From positions 447,941 through 511,940 of the forward strand of contig CM067511.1 of NCBI GenBank assembly GCA_034509495.1: a DNA stretch of 64,000 nt. The letters run 5' to 3'. The number at the start of each line of letters is the position of its first letter. Position 1 is the stretch's first letter. The translations under genes and the position numbers were made by a program. Source of the stretch: Acestrorhynchus altus. Its lineage: Eukaryota; Chordata; Actinopteri; Characiformes; Acestrorhynchidae. Below are positions 11,668-24,229 of this stretch, piece by piece. The notes under the pieces are model-generated. The model had not been told where the DNA came from and did not search any database. It saw nothing but the letters and a program-made list of their open reading frames with translations.

Positions 11668-13598
11668 ATGGACGTGTCTGAGGAGCAGCTTCAGGTTCCT
11701 CCTCTGAAAGCCTTTCTGTTAACTTACTTCATGCCAGAGAAATGCTACGACCTGCTGCTGCAGCTCAACTTCTCCCACGGTGAGCCTCCCTCTACTTCTC
11801 CACTGCAGACCACTGCTCCTCCTCTACTTCTCCACTGCAGACCACTACTTCTCCACTGATTCCACCGCAGACCACTGCCCTCCTCTACTTCCACTGCAGA
11901 CCACTACTTACTCCACTGACCACTGCAGACCACTGCTCCTCCTCTATTTCTCCACTGCAGACCACTACTTCTCCACTGATTCTCCACTGCAGACCACTGC
12001 TCCTCCTCTATTTCTCCACTGCAGACCACTACTTCTCCACTGATTCTCCACTGCAGACCACTGCTCCTCCTCTACTTCTCCACTGCAGACCACTACTTCT
12101 CCACTGATTCTCCACTGACCACTGCTCCTCTACTCACTGCAGACCACTATCTAATTGATTCTCCACTGCAGACCACTGCTCACCCAGCTGACCACTGCTG
12201 ACCGCTTCTCACCACTGCAGACCACTTGCCTCCCTCTACTTCTCCACTGCAGACCACTACTCCACTGATTCTCCACTGCAGACCACTGTCTTCACTTCCA
12301 CTGCAGACCACTCACTTCTCCACCGATTCTCCACTGCAGACCACTGTTCCTCCTCTACTCTCCTCCACTGCAGACCACTATCTACCGATCTCCACTGCAG
12401 ACCACTGCTCCTCCTCTACTTCTCCACTGCAGACCACTACTTCTCCACTGATTCTCCACTGCAGACCACTGCTCCTCCTCTACTTCCTCCTCTGCTTCTC
12501 CTCTCCAGACGACTCTTTATTAACAGTTACATAGATTTGATTATGAATAATTGATTCATTGTGTAAAGTTAATACATAGGATTAATGAAGTGAATGATCA
12601 TCATTATTGACCCTCTGGTTTGATGAGGTCAGCACTGCAGGTCCCCCCTCGGACCACCCGGATTATTCTCCTGCGCAGATTTAAAAATGATTACAGATGG
12701 CTAACAGAGTCAGCCACACACACACACACACAAACACACCAACAACACATATATATGAATTTACACACTAGGGGCTGTGAGCACGTGTGCCCGGATTGGT
12801 GGGCAGCTCTGTTAATCGATCACACCTTTCTCGAGTGATTTCTGCCAGTTCAGGGAATCAAACCAGGACCAGCATTGAATAATTCGGAGGATAAAAGTGA
12901 CTCAGGCGCCTATTACCTGATCAACCGCCGTGGTCTGCTTCCACCAGCTTTGTCAGAGCAGGCCAGCAGTGGTCCGCCGTCCTCTCGCTGTCAGGCTCTG
13001 CGTCCATAAATAAAGTTACTTAGTTAACATTATGATGGTAATTTATTCGCTTTAATAAGGAAAATAAGTTTGATTAATGAAGCTAACATTGCTAAAGTTA
13101 CCACACCTGCATAAATAAAGTAACAATATATTTTTAATAATATTGATTATTTACAAAATAATTTATATTAGTGAGCTTAATGAATATGGCTATAGTTACG
13201 TATTAATACATGAACAATAACGTTAACTAGCAGTAAATCAGTCAAATGTTGCAGTAAATGATCCAAAAGTCACTTTATGCTCATAAAAACATAACATTAC
13301 TGAGTTTAATCATCTTAATAAGCAGAACTGAGTTACATAGAGTTAGTCTGTAACTGTGTGTGTGTATAGTTTGTGTGTGTGTGTGTGTGTGTGTAGTGTA
13401 CACAGCTGGGTTAGGTAAGAGTGCTGTGTTGGAGGTCAGTGGAAGTGGTCTGACCGGTTGTTCTCTTGCAGGCCCCTGTGTGAAGATCATTCTCAGTAAG
13501 GTTCTAGGTGTGTGGGTCCTGGCCACTCTGCTGGGTGAGTCTCTCAGCTCTGTCTCTGATACGGGTTCTGACATGTTCCTGACATGCCTGAAATACAT

Positions 13599-13629
<31 letters not shown>

Positions 13630-13942
13630 AGCAGCTTAGCCCCACCCGTTCAGCCTACAGCAGTTTAGCCCCACCCGTTCAGCCTATAGCATGGTGTTTA
13701 AAAGTGAAGGTGTTTGTGTCTCTGCAGCTCCTCTTTTTCAGATATGGAAGATGATTCGAGCGGGTAGTTCTGAGGGTCTTAGTCTGGTTTCTGCTCTGCT
13801 GGACCTGCTGGCCATTTCTGTCCACGTGGCTTTCTGTGTTCAGCACAGCTTCCCCATCGGGTACCGTTCCACTGTTAGAACTATAGATCTGTTCTTCAGT
13901 TTTACACTGCAGCTACACACTCCACCTGAGCATCCTAACAGT

Positions 13943-14018
<76 letters not shown>

Positions 14019-14729
14019 CAGGGCATGGGCAGAGAGTGTGTTTGTGTTGGTGCAGCTTGCTGTCATAGTGTTCCTCATCCAGCACTACAGAGGAGACCGC
14101 CTTACAGGTACACTCCTCCACTGAGACAGAGAGAGACAGAGAGAGACAGAGAGAGACAGAGAGAGACAGAGAGAGACAGAGACAGAGATTCAGAGAATTA
14201 ATGAATCAGTTAGTGAGAGAGTGAACTAGAGTGATTCAATAAGTGAACTAATGCAGCGCAACTGAGTAAAGGATTGTGTGTGAGATCAGACGGTGAGCAG
14301 ATGAATCGTTGAGCAGATGAATCGTTGAGCAGATGAATCAGTGAGCAGATGAATCAGTGAGCAGATGAATCGTTGAGCAGATGAATCGTTGAGCAGATGA
14401 ATCAGTAAGTGTGTGAATTATTTACAGAGTGAGTAAAGGAGAGTGAACAAATCTGTAATCAGTAAGTGATTTTAAATTCTTGAGTCAGCGAGTAAATCAG
14501 TGTGTGTTTGTGAAAAAATGTAGGCGGGCTTTCCCTGGCTGTGTCTGCAGCATTTCTGTACCTGCTGACGTCACCCCTGACCCCACAGTCGGTCATCAAG
14601 GAAACACGAGAGTGGAGCGTACTGATCGTCATCACGAGTCGGGTGATTAAAGCATCTCTAATTGACTGAAACCTCTGTTTCACCACTAGAGGACAGATTC
14701 CATTTGTTTATATATTTATATTTATATTG

Positions 14730-14782
<53 letters not shown>

Positions 14783-15105
14783 CTGATCCAGGTGGGCTGT
14801 AATCACAGTCGTGGTTCTACAGGGCAGCTGTCGGGACTGCGTATGTTCCTGCTGTTTATGGGCTCTCTGGGACAGGTGTTCGGCTCCATACAGGTACACA
14901 CACTGATGGTGCTGATGATGTTGGTGGTGCTGATGATGTTGGTGGTGCTGATGATGATGGTGCTGATGAAGATGCACACATTTTCATTAACATAATCATG
15001 TTATTTTGTCTCTGCCTCTATATAAACTACAATGTTTAACATTGCAGTTCTGTGTTTCACCACTAGAGGCCACTAAAGTATTTTCTACTCTCTCTTTTCC
15101 TTAAA

Positions 15106-15138
<33 letters not shown>

Positions 15139-15301
15139 GCAGGAGTCTGGTCATTCTCTCCATTCTCAGGCATGTGTTCTGTCCTCCGGCTGTTCTGCTG
15201 TCCTCCTGCTTCAGGTTCTGCTTTTCCGGAATGTGCAACCAGTGGGCGGAAAGAAAGAGAGAGGGATGAATTTTGAGATTGAGAAAAAGAAGGACAAGTA
15301 G
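11668..15301 (+). CDS. mpdu1: mannose-P-dolichol utilization defect 1-like protein (MPDU1 family, SWEET/PQ-loop fold)
   Basis: Seven exons join in phase: 11668-11779, 13472-13534, 13728-13860, 14022-14107, 14524-14642, 14783-14893 and 15143-15301. They encode 260 aa (human MPDU1 has 247). MPDU1 is an ER multi-pass membrane protein needed for use of dolichol-phosphate mannose and glucose in N-glycan and GPI-anchor assembly. Diagnostic segments are FMPEKCYD in exon 1, SSEGLSLVSALLDLLA in exon 3, FLIQHYRGD in exon 4, LTSPLTP in exon 5, STGQLSGLRMFLLFMGS in exon 6, and a basic tail ending KKKDK. The first PQ-loop motif, LPQ in the human and zebrafish proteins as I recall them, reads LFQ here, and the protein is generally divergent. 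It may therefore be the less conserved of two fish paralogues. A good AATAAA follows at 15714. sox19 converges from the other side. Confidence 0.93.
11785..12510. repeat. minisatellite in mpdu1 intron 1, unit with TTCTCCACTGCAGACCACT
   Basis: Tandem units of about 25-60 bp carry TCTCCACTGCAGACCACTGC alternating with ACTTCTCCACTGATTC. Each unit contains a pyrimidine run followed by CTGCAG, so the array is a string of 3' splice-site look-alikes ahead of the real exon 2 at 13472. Confidence 0.92.
12716..12960 (-). mobile_element. tRNA-derived SINE, common fish type
   Basis: On the minus strand the element has an A-box-like TGATCAGGTAATAGG and a B-box-like GGTTTGATTCCC at about 12850-12925. It then has the fish SINE body with GCCCACCAATCCGGGCACAC and ends in a short (TG)n tail. 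It lies in mpdu1 intron 1. Confidence 0.6.
13628..13692. repeat. two-unit outpost of the 29-bp minisatellite in mpdu1 intron 2
   Basis: Two units read TTAGCCCCACCCGTTCAGCC followed by TACAGCAG. They are close to the unit of the 7485-9045 array and sit between a (CT)n tract (13600-13626) and exon 3. Confidence 0.85.
13945..14015 (+). repeat. (TG)n microsatellite 6 bases before mpdu1 exon 4
   Basis: About 35 uninterrupted TG dinucleotides end with TAAACAG, the 3' splice site of exon 4. In the transcript this is a UG tract that replaces most of the usual pyrimidine tract. Confidence 0.95.
14270..14410. repeat. 16-bp minisatellite GAGCAGATGAATCGTT
   Basis: About eight tandem copies of GAGCAGATGAATCGTT and GAGCAGATGAATCAGT lie in mpdu1 intron 4, preceded by a (GAGAGACA)n tract at 14120-14186. 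Confidence 0.9.
14734..14780 (+). repeat. (TG)n tract abutting mpdu1 exon 6
   Basis: The microsatellite runs straight into the AG of the 3' splice site of exon 6 (exon starts at 14783). There is no separate pyrimidine tract. Confidence 0.95.
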
Positions 15302-15467
15302 AGGTGAAAAAAATGAGGTGTCTGCATGTGTGTGTGAGACACAGAGAGACACCAGGCTGTATAAACTAAGCCAGACTGAAGTTCAGGGCTTTATAGCACT
15401 CTCCTCTCTCTTGTGTATTATTGCATAAGTATAAAATTATGGTAATAATAATAATAATCCTGAAATG

Positions 15468-15515
<48 letters not shown>

Positions 15516-15857
15516 TTATTTATATTATTAGTAGTATTATATTATTGTTATTATATTATTATTACTATTATTGTTATTATTATTTATATTCTTCTTCTTA
15601 TTATTATTATTAGTATATTATTAGTATTAGTAGCATTAGTATCATTTATTATTATTATTATTATTATTATATTATTATTATTATTACATTGTCATATTCT
15701 GTTATGTTGTAACAATAAAGGAGGCAAAACCTTTGATCAGAATATGGGAGTTTGGAGGAAAAGAAATGATCTTTGATAAAAGTTACAGTGTATTTCTGTG
15801 TTTGGCCACAAGAGGGAAGCAAAAGCTGTAGTGAAACCCCACAGTGTTCTCTTGTCT

Positions 15858-15921
<64 letters not shown>

Positions 15922-17673
15922 GAGTTGTGTAAATGTTATCTTGTTTTTGTTTTTTGTAATATCAAAAGCTGTGAAATCCAAAACCCCACATTCCCGGGTT
16001 GTTCTGTTTATTCTTTAGAACAGAGAACGTCAGTTATCTGCCTAAATTATAGGAACCTGTTCAGATTCATGTTTTGAAAATGAAGCCTTTACACATTTCT
16101 CTCATTACACTTTGATATAGAATAATCAGAGTCATGACCTTCTCACGCAGTACCCGTAACACTGTTCTGCCTGTGTTCTGCCAGGACAAGTCAACAGTCT
16201 GTCCCTGTCTGAACGAGTAGTTAGTGAAGATCCTCAGAATGATGATGGATCTGCAGGAACAGTTCGGTATCTGAGGCTTTGGTGTCTAACGCTGTCTGTC
16301 TTGGCTGACCGATGATCTGAGATCAGTAGTTAAGTGTGATACTCAGTTATGATCTTCATGGAGATTTTCTCCTCCAACACTTACTGTGTAGAAGTTCATA
16401 GCCATGTCATTTTGAGTTTCACCACTAGAGGTCAGCACACACCCATGTTTCTGTGTTTTGTGTCTCTCTCTGTCTCTCTCTGTCAGTCTCTTTCTCTGTC
16501 TCTCTCAGTCTGTCTTTCAGTGTAAGTTTGTTTTATTGTTGTGACTGTTGTTTTAACAATGTTGCCAAAGAACAGAAACATTACAACAGAACAATAAAAC
16601 TATAAATAAAAACAAGATGGTGAAAAAAGTTTATTAAAGATTTCAAAAACACATGTATCCAGAGGGGACTGGGTTTAGGGCTGAGCTCTTGGGTTCTCAG
16701 TGCTTTATTCTGCTGAGGTTCTTCGGCACTAGATATCAGAATTTTACGTCTCGTTTTTGGACGGAATGATCAGAGGAAATCGGCCTAATTCTGTCCTGCA
16801 TGCGTTCGATGGGGTTTTTCTTTGGACTTTTAGTCTCATTCTGCAGAATTCCACATGCAGGGACTCTGGGATGTTTGTCCATCTCTCTTGGCATGTGTGT
16901 CCAGCAGGGGGCAGTGGTGTGTCCAGCAGGGGGCAGTGGTGTGTCCAGCTGACTGCTGACCATCGTCGGTTCAGTTAGACTCGTGTTACTTTAGCGAAGG
17001 ACAGGATAGAACGTCACTGATCCCTTGGAAAGGTTCCTTCAGGGAAATTAAGGAATTCATTCATGTGGAAAAGATTCTCCATTAAATATGTCAAACGTTT
17101 ATTTAGAAGAATGGACAGGTTTGATCTTTTTCAAACGTCGTCTGTAGATAAAGGGGATGTTATTGCATTAAACACAATGAACAGTTAGGAGAGAACGTCA
17201 CTGATCCCTTGGAAGGGTTCCCTCAGGTGACCATCATTTACATACTACAGTGAAGAAGATGCCACTGAAGAACAGGGGGACGTATGAGCTGATTCCTAAC
17301 AGCTGTATCTCCTCCTTTGTGTGAAATAATGTCAGTGAGATGTTTCTGCTCTGTGACAGTAAAGATTTCATACTGGATTTGTTGGAGAGATCTCCACAAC
17401 CTGCTCCAAACCATCACTCTCCCACCACCATCTGTCCCTGTGGAATTCATGCGTCTAAAACACATTGTTTCAGACGTCCTGGCCTCATATATTATTTTAA
17501 TGGATTAAATAAATGATAATTAGAGGAATCAAGTCATATATTTATTAAATATTTACTGTATTTGTGCTGAAATACGTCAGTACTGAGAGGACAAATGTGT
17601 ATTAACGTACAGAGACAATTAGAGAAACGACGGCTACATTCATCATTTTACTGATGATAATTATATTCATGTT

Positions 17674-17704
<31 letters not shown>

Positions 17705-17800
17705 CACATGAATTACAATGATATGGATTTGGTATCTATTAAACACACATTAGCTCTTAACCAGTGTGGACATTCTGTCCCTGCTAATGTTTATATTCAC

Positions 17801-17845
<45 letters not shown>

Positions 17846-18266
17846 GATATGCACAAATAAAGACATTCAGCAGTTTGTCTACATAACACACACACACACA
17901 CACAGCTGTGTGTTGTGTTAGATGTTGGTGTGATTAGATGTGTATTGGTTTCACTGCAGTGTTAACAGAGTGTAACTTCGTACGGTGTTTGTAGTGTTAG
18001 GTGTGTTAGTACAGTGTTCGGACAGTCTTTGGACATTGTTAGTACAGTGTTAGTAGAATGTTCGTATAGTAAAGTGCTACATAAGCAGAGGTGTTTAAAT
18101 GGGGACAACTTAGCATTCGTCGAGTGTCCCCGTCGGCCGGAGGGAGGGGCTTTTGGACTTTACTTTAGTTTTGTGGGACTGCGGTTGCCTGGGAGATGGA
18201 GGAAGCCTTTGCTGGTTGCCAGGAGACTTCATGCTTTCAAGGACAAAATGTGACCCCCTACACACA

Positions 18267-18299
<33 letters not shown>

Positions 18300-18300
18300 A

Positions 18301-18360
<60 letters not shown>

Positions 18361-19070
18361 CTCTCTTAGACCCCGTTCCAGTGTGTAGTTTGGTTACTAA
18401 TGAATCAGGGAACTGAGATGTTAACGCAGCTTCAGTAAACAGCAGCGAGGAGTGAACGATGAAATGGTGATTAGCTTCAGTAGCGTTTAGAGAAATGACG
18501 GGAGATCCGTGAGAACCTGCAGTTATTAAAGGAAGGAGAACGAGATCAATCATCACACAAACACACACTGAAAGCACTGCTGAGAGATGCGCAGTCAGCT
18601 GACTGGAGAAATGAGTACTGACACGCGTCTTTCCCGAGATACGTGAGACCTGAACTGCAGCCTGGGACAGGTGTAGACCACGTCAATGAAAACCTATCAG
18701 TGTATTACGGTGTAGAGGGGCTGATGGTGAATCTTTAGTGAAAGTTTAGTGCCGAGACCCCTGACTGCCTCCCTCTCTGGTTGTCCTGCCAGCGTCCCCC
18801 CTCCTCAAGCCCCCGATTAGCTGTCCCTGACGGCATTAGCATTAGAATAGTGTTAGTGGTGAGAGGGTTAAGCTGAGAGTGAGCGGAGAGGCCACTCAAT
18901 GCAGCACTAATTTTCTGCCCAGCAGGAGAGCGAGGGAAAGGAGAAGAAAAGAGGAATAAAGGAGGAATAAGAGGCGCTGAGAAATGGAGGGATTTACCCT
19001 CTCCCCCAGCGCACCTGCAGCAGCACAATACACACAATACACCCCTCCAAACAGCCAATTACACACTGCG

Positions 19071-19140
<70 letters not shown>

Positions 19141-21692
19141 AAAGAAGTAGAGTCAGAAGGAGGAAAGAAGAGAATAAGAGAGTGATAGAGGGAGGAGGAA
19201 GAGAGAGAGAGACAGTGAAGGAGTGACAGAAGGAAAGGAGGAGAAGATAAACTCAAGGAGAGTCCAAATATTTATGGACACCTCTTCTGATTCAGCTACT
19301 TTAAGCTCAACCCATTGCTGACACAGATGTGAAAATGCACACACAGGTTGTCTAGTCCCCGTAGAAACGTTCTCCCAACAGAACTGTTTGAAGTTTGTAA
19401 CAGACGTGACTTTAGTTCTAAAGAACACCACTTAGGTTAATAGCTTATCTAGAACCTACCCAACAATTTGTTATTCTACCCGTCCTACTCGGAGAACGGC
19501 TAAAATAAATCAGATATAAATGATAAACATATTTTTATTTTATTTATTTATATAACAAGTGTTTTAAAAATAGCTGCGTCATAAATGAGTTTTTTTGTGA
19601 AACATGTTCTGTATCATATAAATATTTAAATATATTGATTTAAACTGAATTTCAGCAAATATATGTTTAAAAACATTTCAGACGTCTGTTTAATAAACAT
19701 GATGAAATATATTCATTGTTCAGTTTTATATCTAATAAATATCTGTTTAAAGTACATTATTAAATATTTATTAACAGACACTTTATGGGCCATTTTTATA
19801 TGTTCAAGCTTAGAATCATTTTATTATTTTTATTTTGGGTTAAAAGTTCTGATATTTATTAAAATTGGTTCATTTATAGTTTCTTATTCTGTGATTATTT
19901 GAGGTTTGTTTGTATTTTAGACTCTTTATTTAGGAAACAGAACCTTTATCTCCGTACGTCGGCGTCACTACAAACTCAGTATCTCAGGACGCAGACAGAA
20001 CCTTATAGAACCATATGGCTCCAAATGGAGGACAGTTTAGAAAAAGGACTCAAACAAATCAAACGTACAAAAATAATAAAATACTTTATTACTTTTTTCT
20101 TTTTTTTCTTCATGAAGTCACAGTAACTCATAACTGACCCTTACTGTAAGGGCTTTACACACAGACCAGAGACACGAGCTAGAACTCTTTAAGCAGAAGG
20201 TCCAGTTTAACGTCCTCAGAGTCCAGTTCTGGGCCTAAACGCCAGCTTCAGTCTTTCTGTAGAGAACACAGATCAGCGTCTCTGCCGCCTCAGCAGTGCT
20301 ACACTTCTGCTTCAGGACTCAGGACTCAGGACTTAAACTGGACCATGTCCCACTCCCCCAGTTACCTTGGTTACTTGGATTATACTGGTCTGGTGCTGGT
20401 GCCAGGTAACCAAGGTTGACCAGTAAACCAGCATTAACACAACATACACTGGTATATACTGGTCTGATTCTGTAGACGGTACCAGTTATACCAGCAAACA
20501 GAACTCAAAGTGTACTGGTTTATACTGGTGAAGTACTGATCAGTCGTCCTGTCGTTTTAACGCTGAAGAAAGTTCAAATAAGATGGAAATGATCTACATC
20601 TCTCGTAGAAGAAGAGAAGGATTAATAGCAGGTTGTTTTGGTTGCGGTTCCACCGTCTCCTGTGTATCTGCAGCCTGAACGCAGGAAGCAGCCGGAGCCC
20701 GTTTGATCCCCTGACCTGGCAGGACCGGACTGAAGTGCTCCAGCTGCTCCCTGGGCTCCCGTTGTAAACAGTGTTTCTGTGGAAGCGGTTTTAGCTGCAG
20801 GTGTTTCGATGTTTGTAGGATGAGTGAACTTGCGAGACGGTGAAGGTGTTCGTCCACCGGCGCAAAAATATTCAACAAAATCCCACTTTTTCCCTTTTAC
20901 TCTCACGATTCATGGATCCTTTCTTTATAAACGAGTTCATATTTTTATCCAGATCATTCAGGACACACTCATTTCTGTATTAGTTTATCTTCTAAAATAA
21001 AAGTCTCTGTGGATTTAAAATGTCTTTTAGGAGATTCTAACTGAACAGAGGAGGATAATCCGGTGGTCCGAGGGGGACCAGTTTACGCTATAAAGCCTAT
21101 ATATGGATATACACATCATATCCTATATATACAGATATACACTCACTATCTGGGTACTAGCTGTACTCACGAGCAGTGAGTTCTGTGTTTCACTAAGTTC
21201 TGTAACGTATACGTTGTACTGACTGACTGTAAGTCTGGACCCGTCACTGACTGGCAGGTTCAGGGCAGCAGCAGCAGAGCGGGAAGAAAACGCGGTGTAG
21301 TCTTTCTCTGGTTCGCGTCTGTTGAACTGTTCGTTTGCGGACCCACAGCACTGCGACGGAACCGCCGATCTCCAGTCCCAATCTCTGGTTTCACTAACAT
21401 TGTTTCAGGATAACGTTGTTTGAAGAGTCTTTTGCTTTGTTTAAACGGTGAATCACAGTCGAACAGTCAGTGTGACGCCTCGCTCCGCTGTGACCAATCA
21501 ACAGCAAACTAGTCAACTAGTGTGTGCTAGATAGCATCACTCTTAGTGTCTGTACTGCAGCAGAACCGACGGAACGGTTTGATTGACGACGGTGGCGGTG
21601 ATGTCAGGCGGCTGCTCTGTTGACAACCAATCAGTCTCTGCTTATGCAGTAATATGATCCATCAGCATGGCAGAAGGTGTGGTGGGCGTGTC
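15302..21692. other. intergenic region between mpdu1 and sox19 (tail to tail)
   Basis: It holds the mpdu1 3' UTR with AATAAA at 15714-15719, a (TTA)n block (15465-15690), and (GT)n at 15861-15918 and 17678-17703. It also has (CA)n tracts at 17804-17842, 18268-18360 and 19074-19138. Short LINE-tail-like pieces with CACTGATCCCTTGGAA occur at 17001-17060 and 17190-17228. Small inverted CCAGTTACC/GGTAACC words lie at about 20355-20420. The left end of the sox19 3' UTR probably lies in 20.1-21.7 kb. I see no further gene. Confidence 0.55.
15714..15719 (+). terminator. polyadenylation signal of mpdu1
   Basis: An AATAAA hexamer lies 413 bases after the mpdu1 stop codon, just past a (TTA)n block. 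It is the first good signal I noticed downstream. Confidence 0.5.
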
Positions 21693-23225
21693 TCAGATGT
21701 GTGTGAGGGGCGTGGTCCCAGTGAGGTAATGCTGCTGGATGTTTGTGGTGTATCCCCTCTGTGTGTGTGTGTCGGTGGTGTGTGTGTCTCCGGGGCTGGG
21801 TATGTACATGCTGATCATGTCCCGCAGGTCAGTGTGTAGCGTGCCACGCTGGGGGGCGGAGCCTGCAGATGGCGGTGGAGATACTGTGTCCGGTTTCACC
21901 ATGGACACCACAGACTGCTGGGGGGAGGAGCCGTAGGACATGGAGCTACAGAGAGAGACAAAGAGACTGTAATGAACCAACCAATCACAGGCTGATATCC
22001 AGTATGTAATCGTTGCTACAAGAATTCATTCATACCGGCTGCTAGTATGTATTACTAGTATATATAGTGATATATGATACATACTGATGCTGTATATGGT
22101 AAAGTGTACAGCATGTTCAATACATACTGGTTCAGTTTAATGTACGCAGAACAAATGATGCAGCTTGCAGTACATACTGATACAGTTAACTCTATATACA
22201 GTACATCCTAGTGTAGTATGCTGTGAGCAGTACATACTGGTAACATACACCGTGTAGAGTACATGCTGGTGCAGCTATACACTACACAGTACATAGTATA
22301 AATGATATAGTACATACTGGTACCATATTCAGTAGATAGATACTGATTGATCCATACTGGATACTGATTAATTAACACTAATTAAACTGATTTCATTTAG
22401 AGTAGATACTGATTAATTCATACTGGATACTGATTTATTTTATAGTAGATACTGAATAATTCATACTGGATACTGAATCATTGTATAATGAATATGGATG
22501 AATGTAAGAGTGTAGAGTGAATAACGTGGTAGTGTATAATTTGATCCTCACCTGTATGAGTTCCCTCCGTTCATATAACCCTGGGCAGTCGCCATGGCAC
22601 CCGGGTACTGCAGGCCCTGCAGCTCGTAGCGGTGGAGCTGCTGACTGTACCCCAGGGTGTCCGGCTGCATGGCCGCGTACCCACCAGCTGGACCCCAGCC
22701 ATACCCGTCCATACGTGGGCTGCCCCCTGACCCTTGCATAGGCATCAGGCCGGGGCCTCCTAACGGGTACTTGGCCCCTGGGTTCTCCTTCTTCTGTGCC
22801 GGCTTGCTCTTGCGGCGAGGTTTGTATTTATAGTCCGGGTGCTCTTTCATATGCAGGGCGCGCAGGCGCTTGGCCTCATCGATGAAGGGTCGCTTCTCTG
22901 TGTCCGTCAGCAGCTTCCATTCTGCTCCGAGGCGCTTGCTGATCTCCGAGTTGTGCATTTTGGGGTTCTCCTGGGCCATCTTGCGCCGCTGACCCCGAGA
23001 CCACACCATGAAGGCATTCATAGGCCTCTTAACCTTATCCATGGGGTCAGGGGTAGCCTTGTGCTGGCCATGCAGAGCTGCTTTGCTAACCCCGCTGACC
23101 CCACCATGGGTTCCTCCAGGTCCAGGAGGAACCATCACGCCAACTTGACCAGCCTGCTGCTGCTGCTGCTGCTGGACTGACAACGGGCCTTTCATGGAGA
23201 TCTCGTGCTCCATCATGCTGTACAT
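21693..23225 (-). CDS. sox19: SoxB1-group transcription factor Sox19
   Basis: Exon 1 (23225-22552) and exon 2 (21945-21693) join in phase to give 308 aa. I chose the ATG of MYSMMEHE, the usual SoxB1 start; an upstream in-frame ATG would add seven residues. A seven-glutamine run follows near residue 18. The HMG box (about residues 63-142) contains VKRPMNAFMVWSRGQRRKMA and KRLGAEWKLLTDTEKRPFI. It binds the DNA minor groove at ACAAT-type sites. The C-terminal group B region ends TDLRDMISMYIPSPG and PLTHI-stop. Unlike sox1/2/3 it has one intron, as expected for sox19/SOX15. SoxB1 factors keep early embryonic and neural cells in a progenitor state. Placement next to mpdu1 and eif4a1 matches SOX15 in mammals. 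I cannot decide between the a and b copies with certainty; chromosomal neighbours favour sox19b. Confidence 0.95.
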
Positions 23226-23482
23226 GATCACCAACTTTAAGCTCAAAACAACCTTCAGAACACAAACGAATCCTCTATGTGACCCGTATCGGAGAGTTCA
23301 GGTCACTCCCTACAGCAGCTGCGCCTGTACTTTAACTGATACGACGGTTCCCCAAACTTTCTCCAAAGCATTCCTTATCTGTGTGAAGACGGTGTGTGAG
23401 CTCCTCCAGCAGACCTTCTGAGTGTCCAGAGTGAAAGAGCTGCTTCTGCCTCCCTGCCCCACCAGCTCAGAGTGAAGAGAGC

Positions 23483-23530
<48 letters not shown>

Positions 23531-23654
23531 GGCAGGTCCGGTGGGGCAGAAAGAGGGAGGGGTCACTTTAAAAATGAAGAAAGTTTCTGGCCTCACCTGC
23601 AAAGCCAGCACACACACATTAAAGCGATACTTTGGCCAGTGGAGCAGAAATGTA

Positions 23655-23985
23655 TCTTATTTAATCACACCAGTTACCACCATCATCCACCAGTTACCAC
23701 CATCATCCACCAGTTACCACCATCATCCACCAGTTACCACCATGATCCACAGTTACCACCATGATCCACCAGTTACCACCATCATCCACCAGTTACCACC
23801 ATCATCCACCAGTTACCACCATCATCCACCAGTTACCACCATGATCCACCAGTTACCACCATGATCCACCAGTTATCACCATCATCCACCAGTTACCACC
23901 ATCATCCACCAGTTACCACCGTGATCCACCAGTTACCACCATCATCCACCAGTTACCACCATCATCCACCAGTTACCACCATGAT
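23655..23985. repeat. 20-bp minisatellite CACCATCATCCACCAGTTAC
   Basis: About sixteen near-perfect copies lie some 430 bp upstream of the sox19 start codon, in its 5' flank. Confidence 0.95.
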
Positions 23986-24229
23986 CCTGGAGCTATGAGG
24001 CTAATGAAGGCCTATTGGTTCTCTATAGGACCACTTTAAGAGGCTCTTTAATCTACAGGAAGTGTTGTTCCAGCATCAAAGTGGTTCTCTTGAAGTTGCC
24101 ATTGTTCTAAATTACATTTACTAATGGACATTTTAAAGAACCTTTTGTTGGAGTTGTTCTACATGGCACTGAAAATAGTTCTTTGACCTGTTTCAAATGT
24201 GAAACCCTTTAGATAACAATTCTATTTTT

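Larger units (their letters stand above)
14683..16939 (+). promoter_or_regulatory. cluster of six CTCF-like motifs, same orientation
   Basis: Matches to the CTCF core pattern (CCAC/CCAG-N-AGRKGGCA type) occur at 14683 (CCACTAGAGGACAG), 15060 (CCACTAGAGGCCAC), 15806 (CCACAAGAGGGAAGC), 16422 (CCACTAGAGGTCAGC) and, as near-consensus twins 22 bp apart, 16901 and 16923 (CCAGCAGGGGGCAGTGG). All read on the plus strand. They straddle the last introns and 3' end of mpdu1. Some may be copies of a short interspersed repeat that carries the motif. Insulator function is inferred only. Confidence 0.5.

Noticed and set aside
13360..13668. A 102-codon plus-strand frame read as one exon
   Set aside because: Only 13472-13534 of it is coding (mpdu1 exon 2); the rest is intron with (GT)n and (CT)n tracts.
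22839..23180. Plus-strand 113-codon frame
   Set aside because: It is the antisense shadow of sox19 exon 1.
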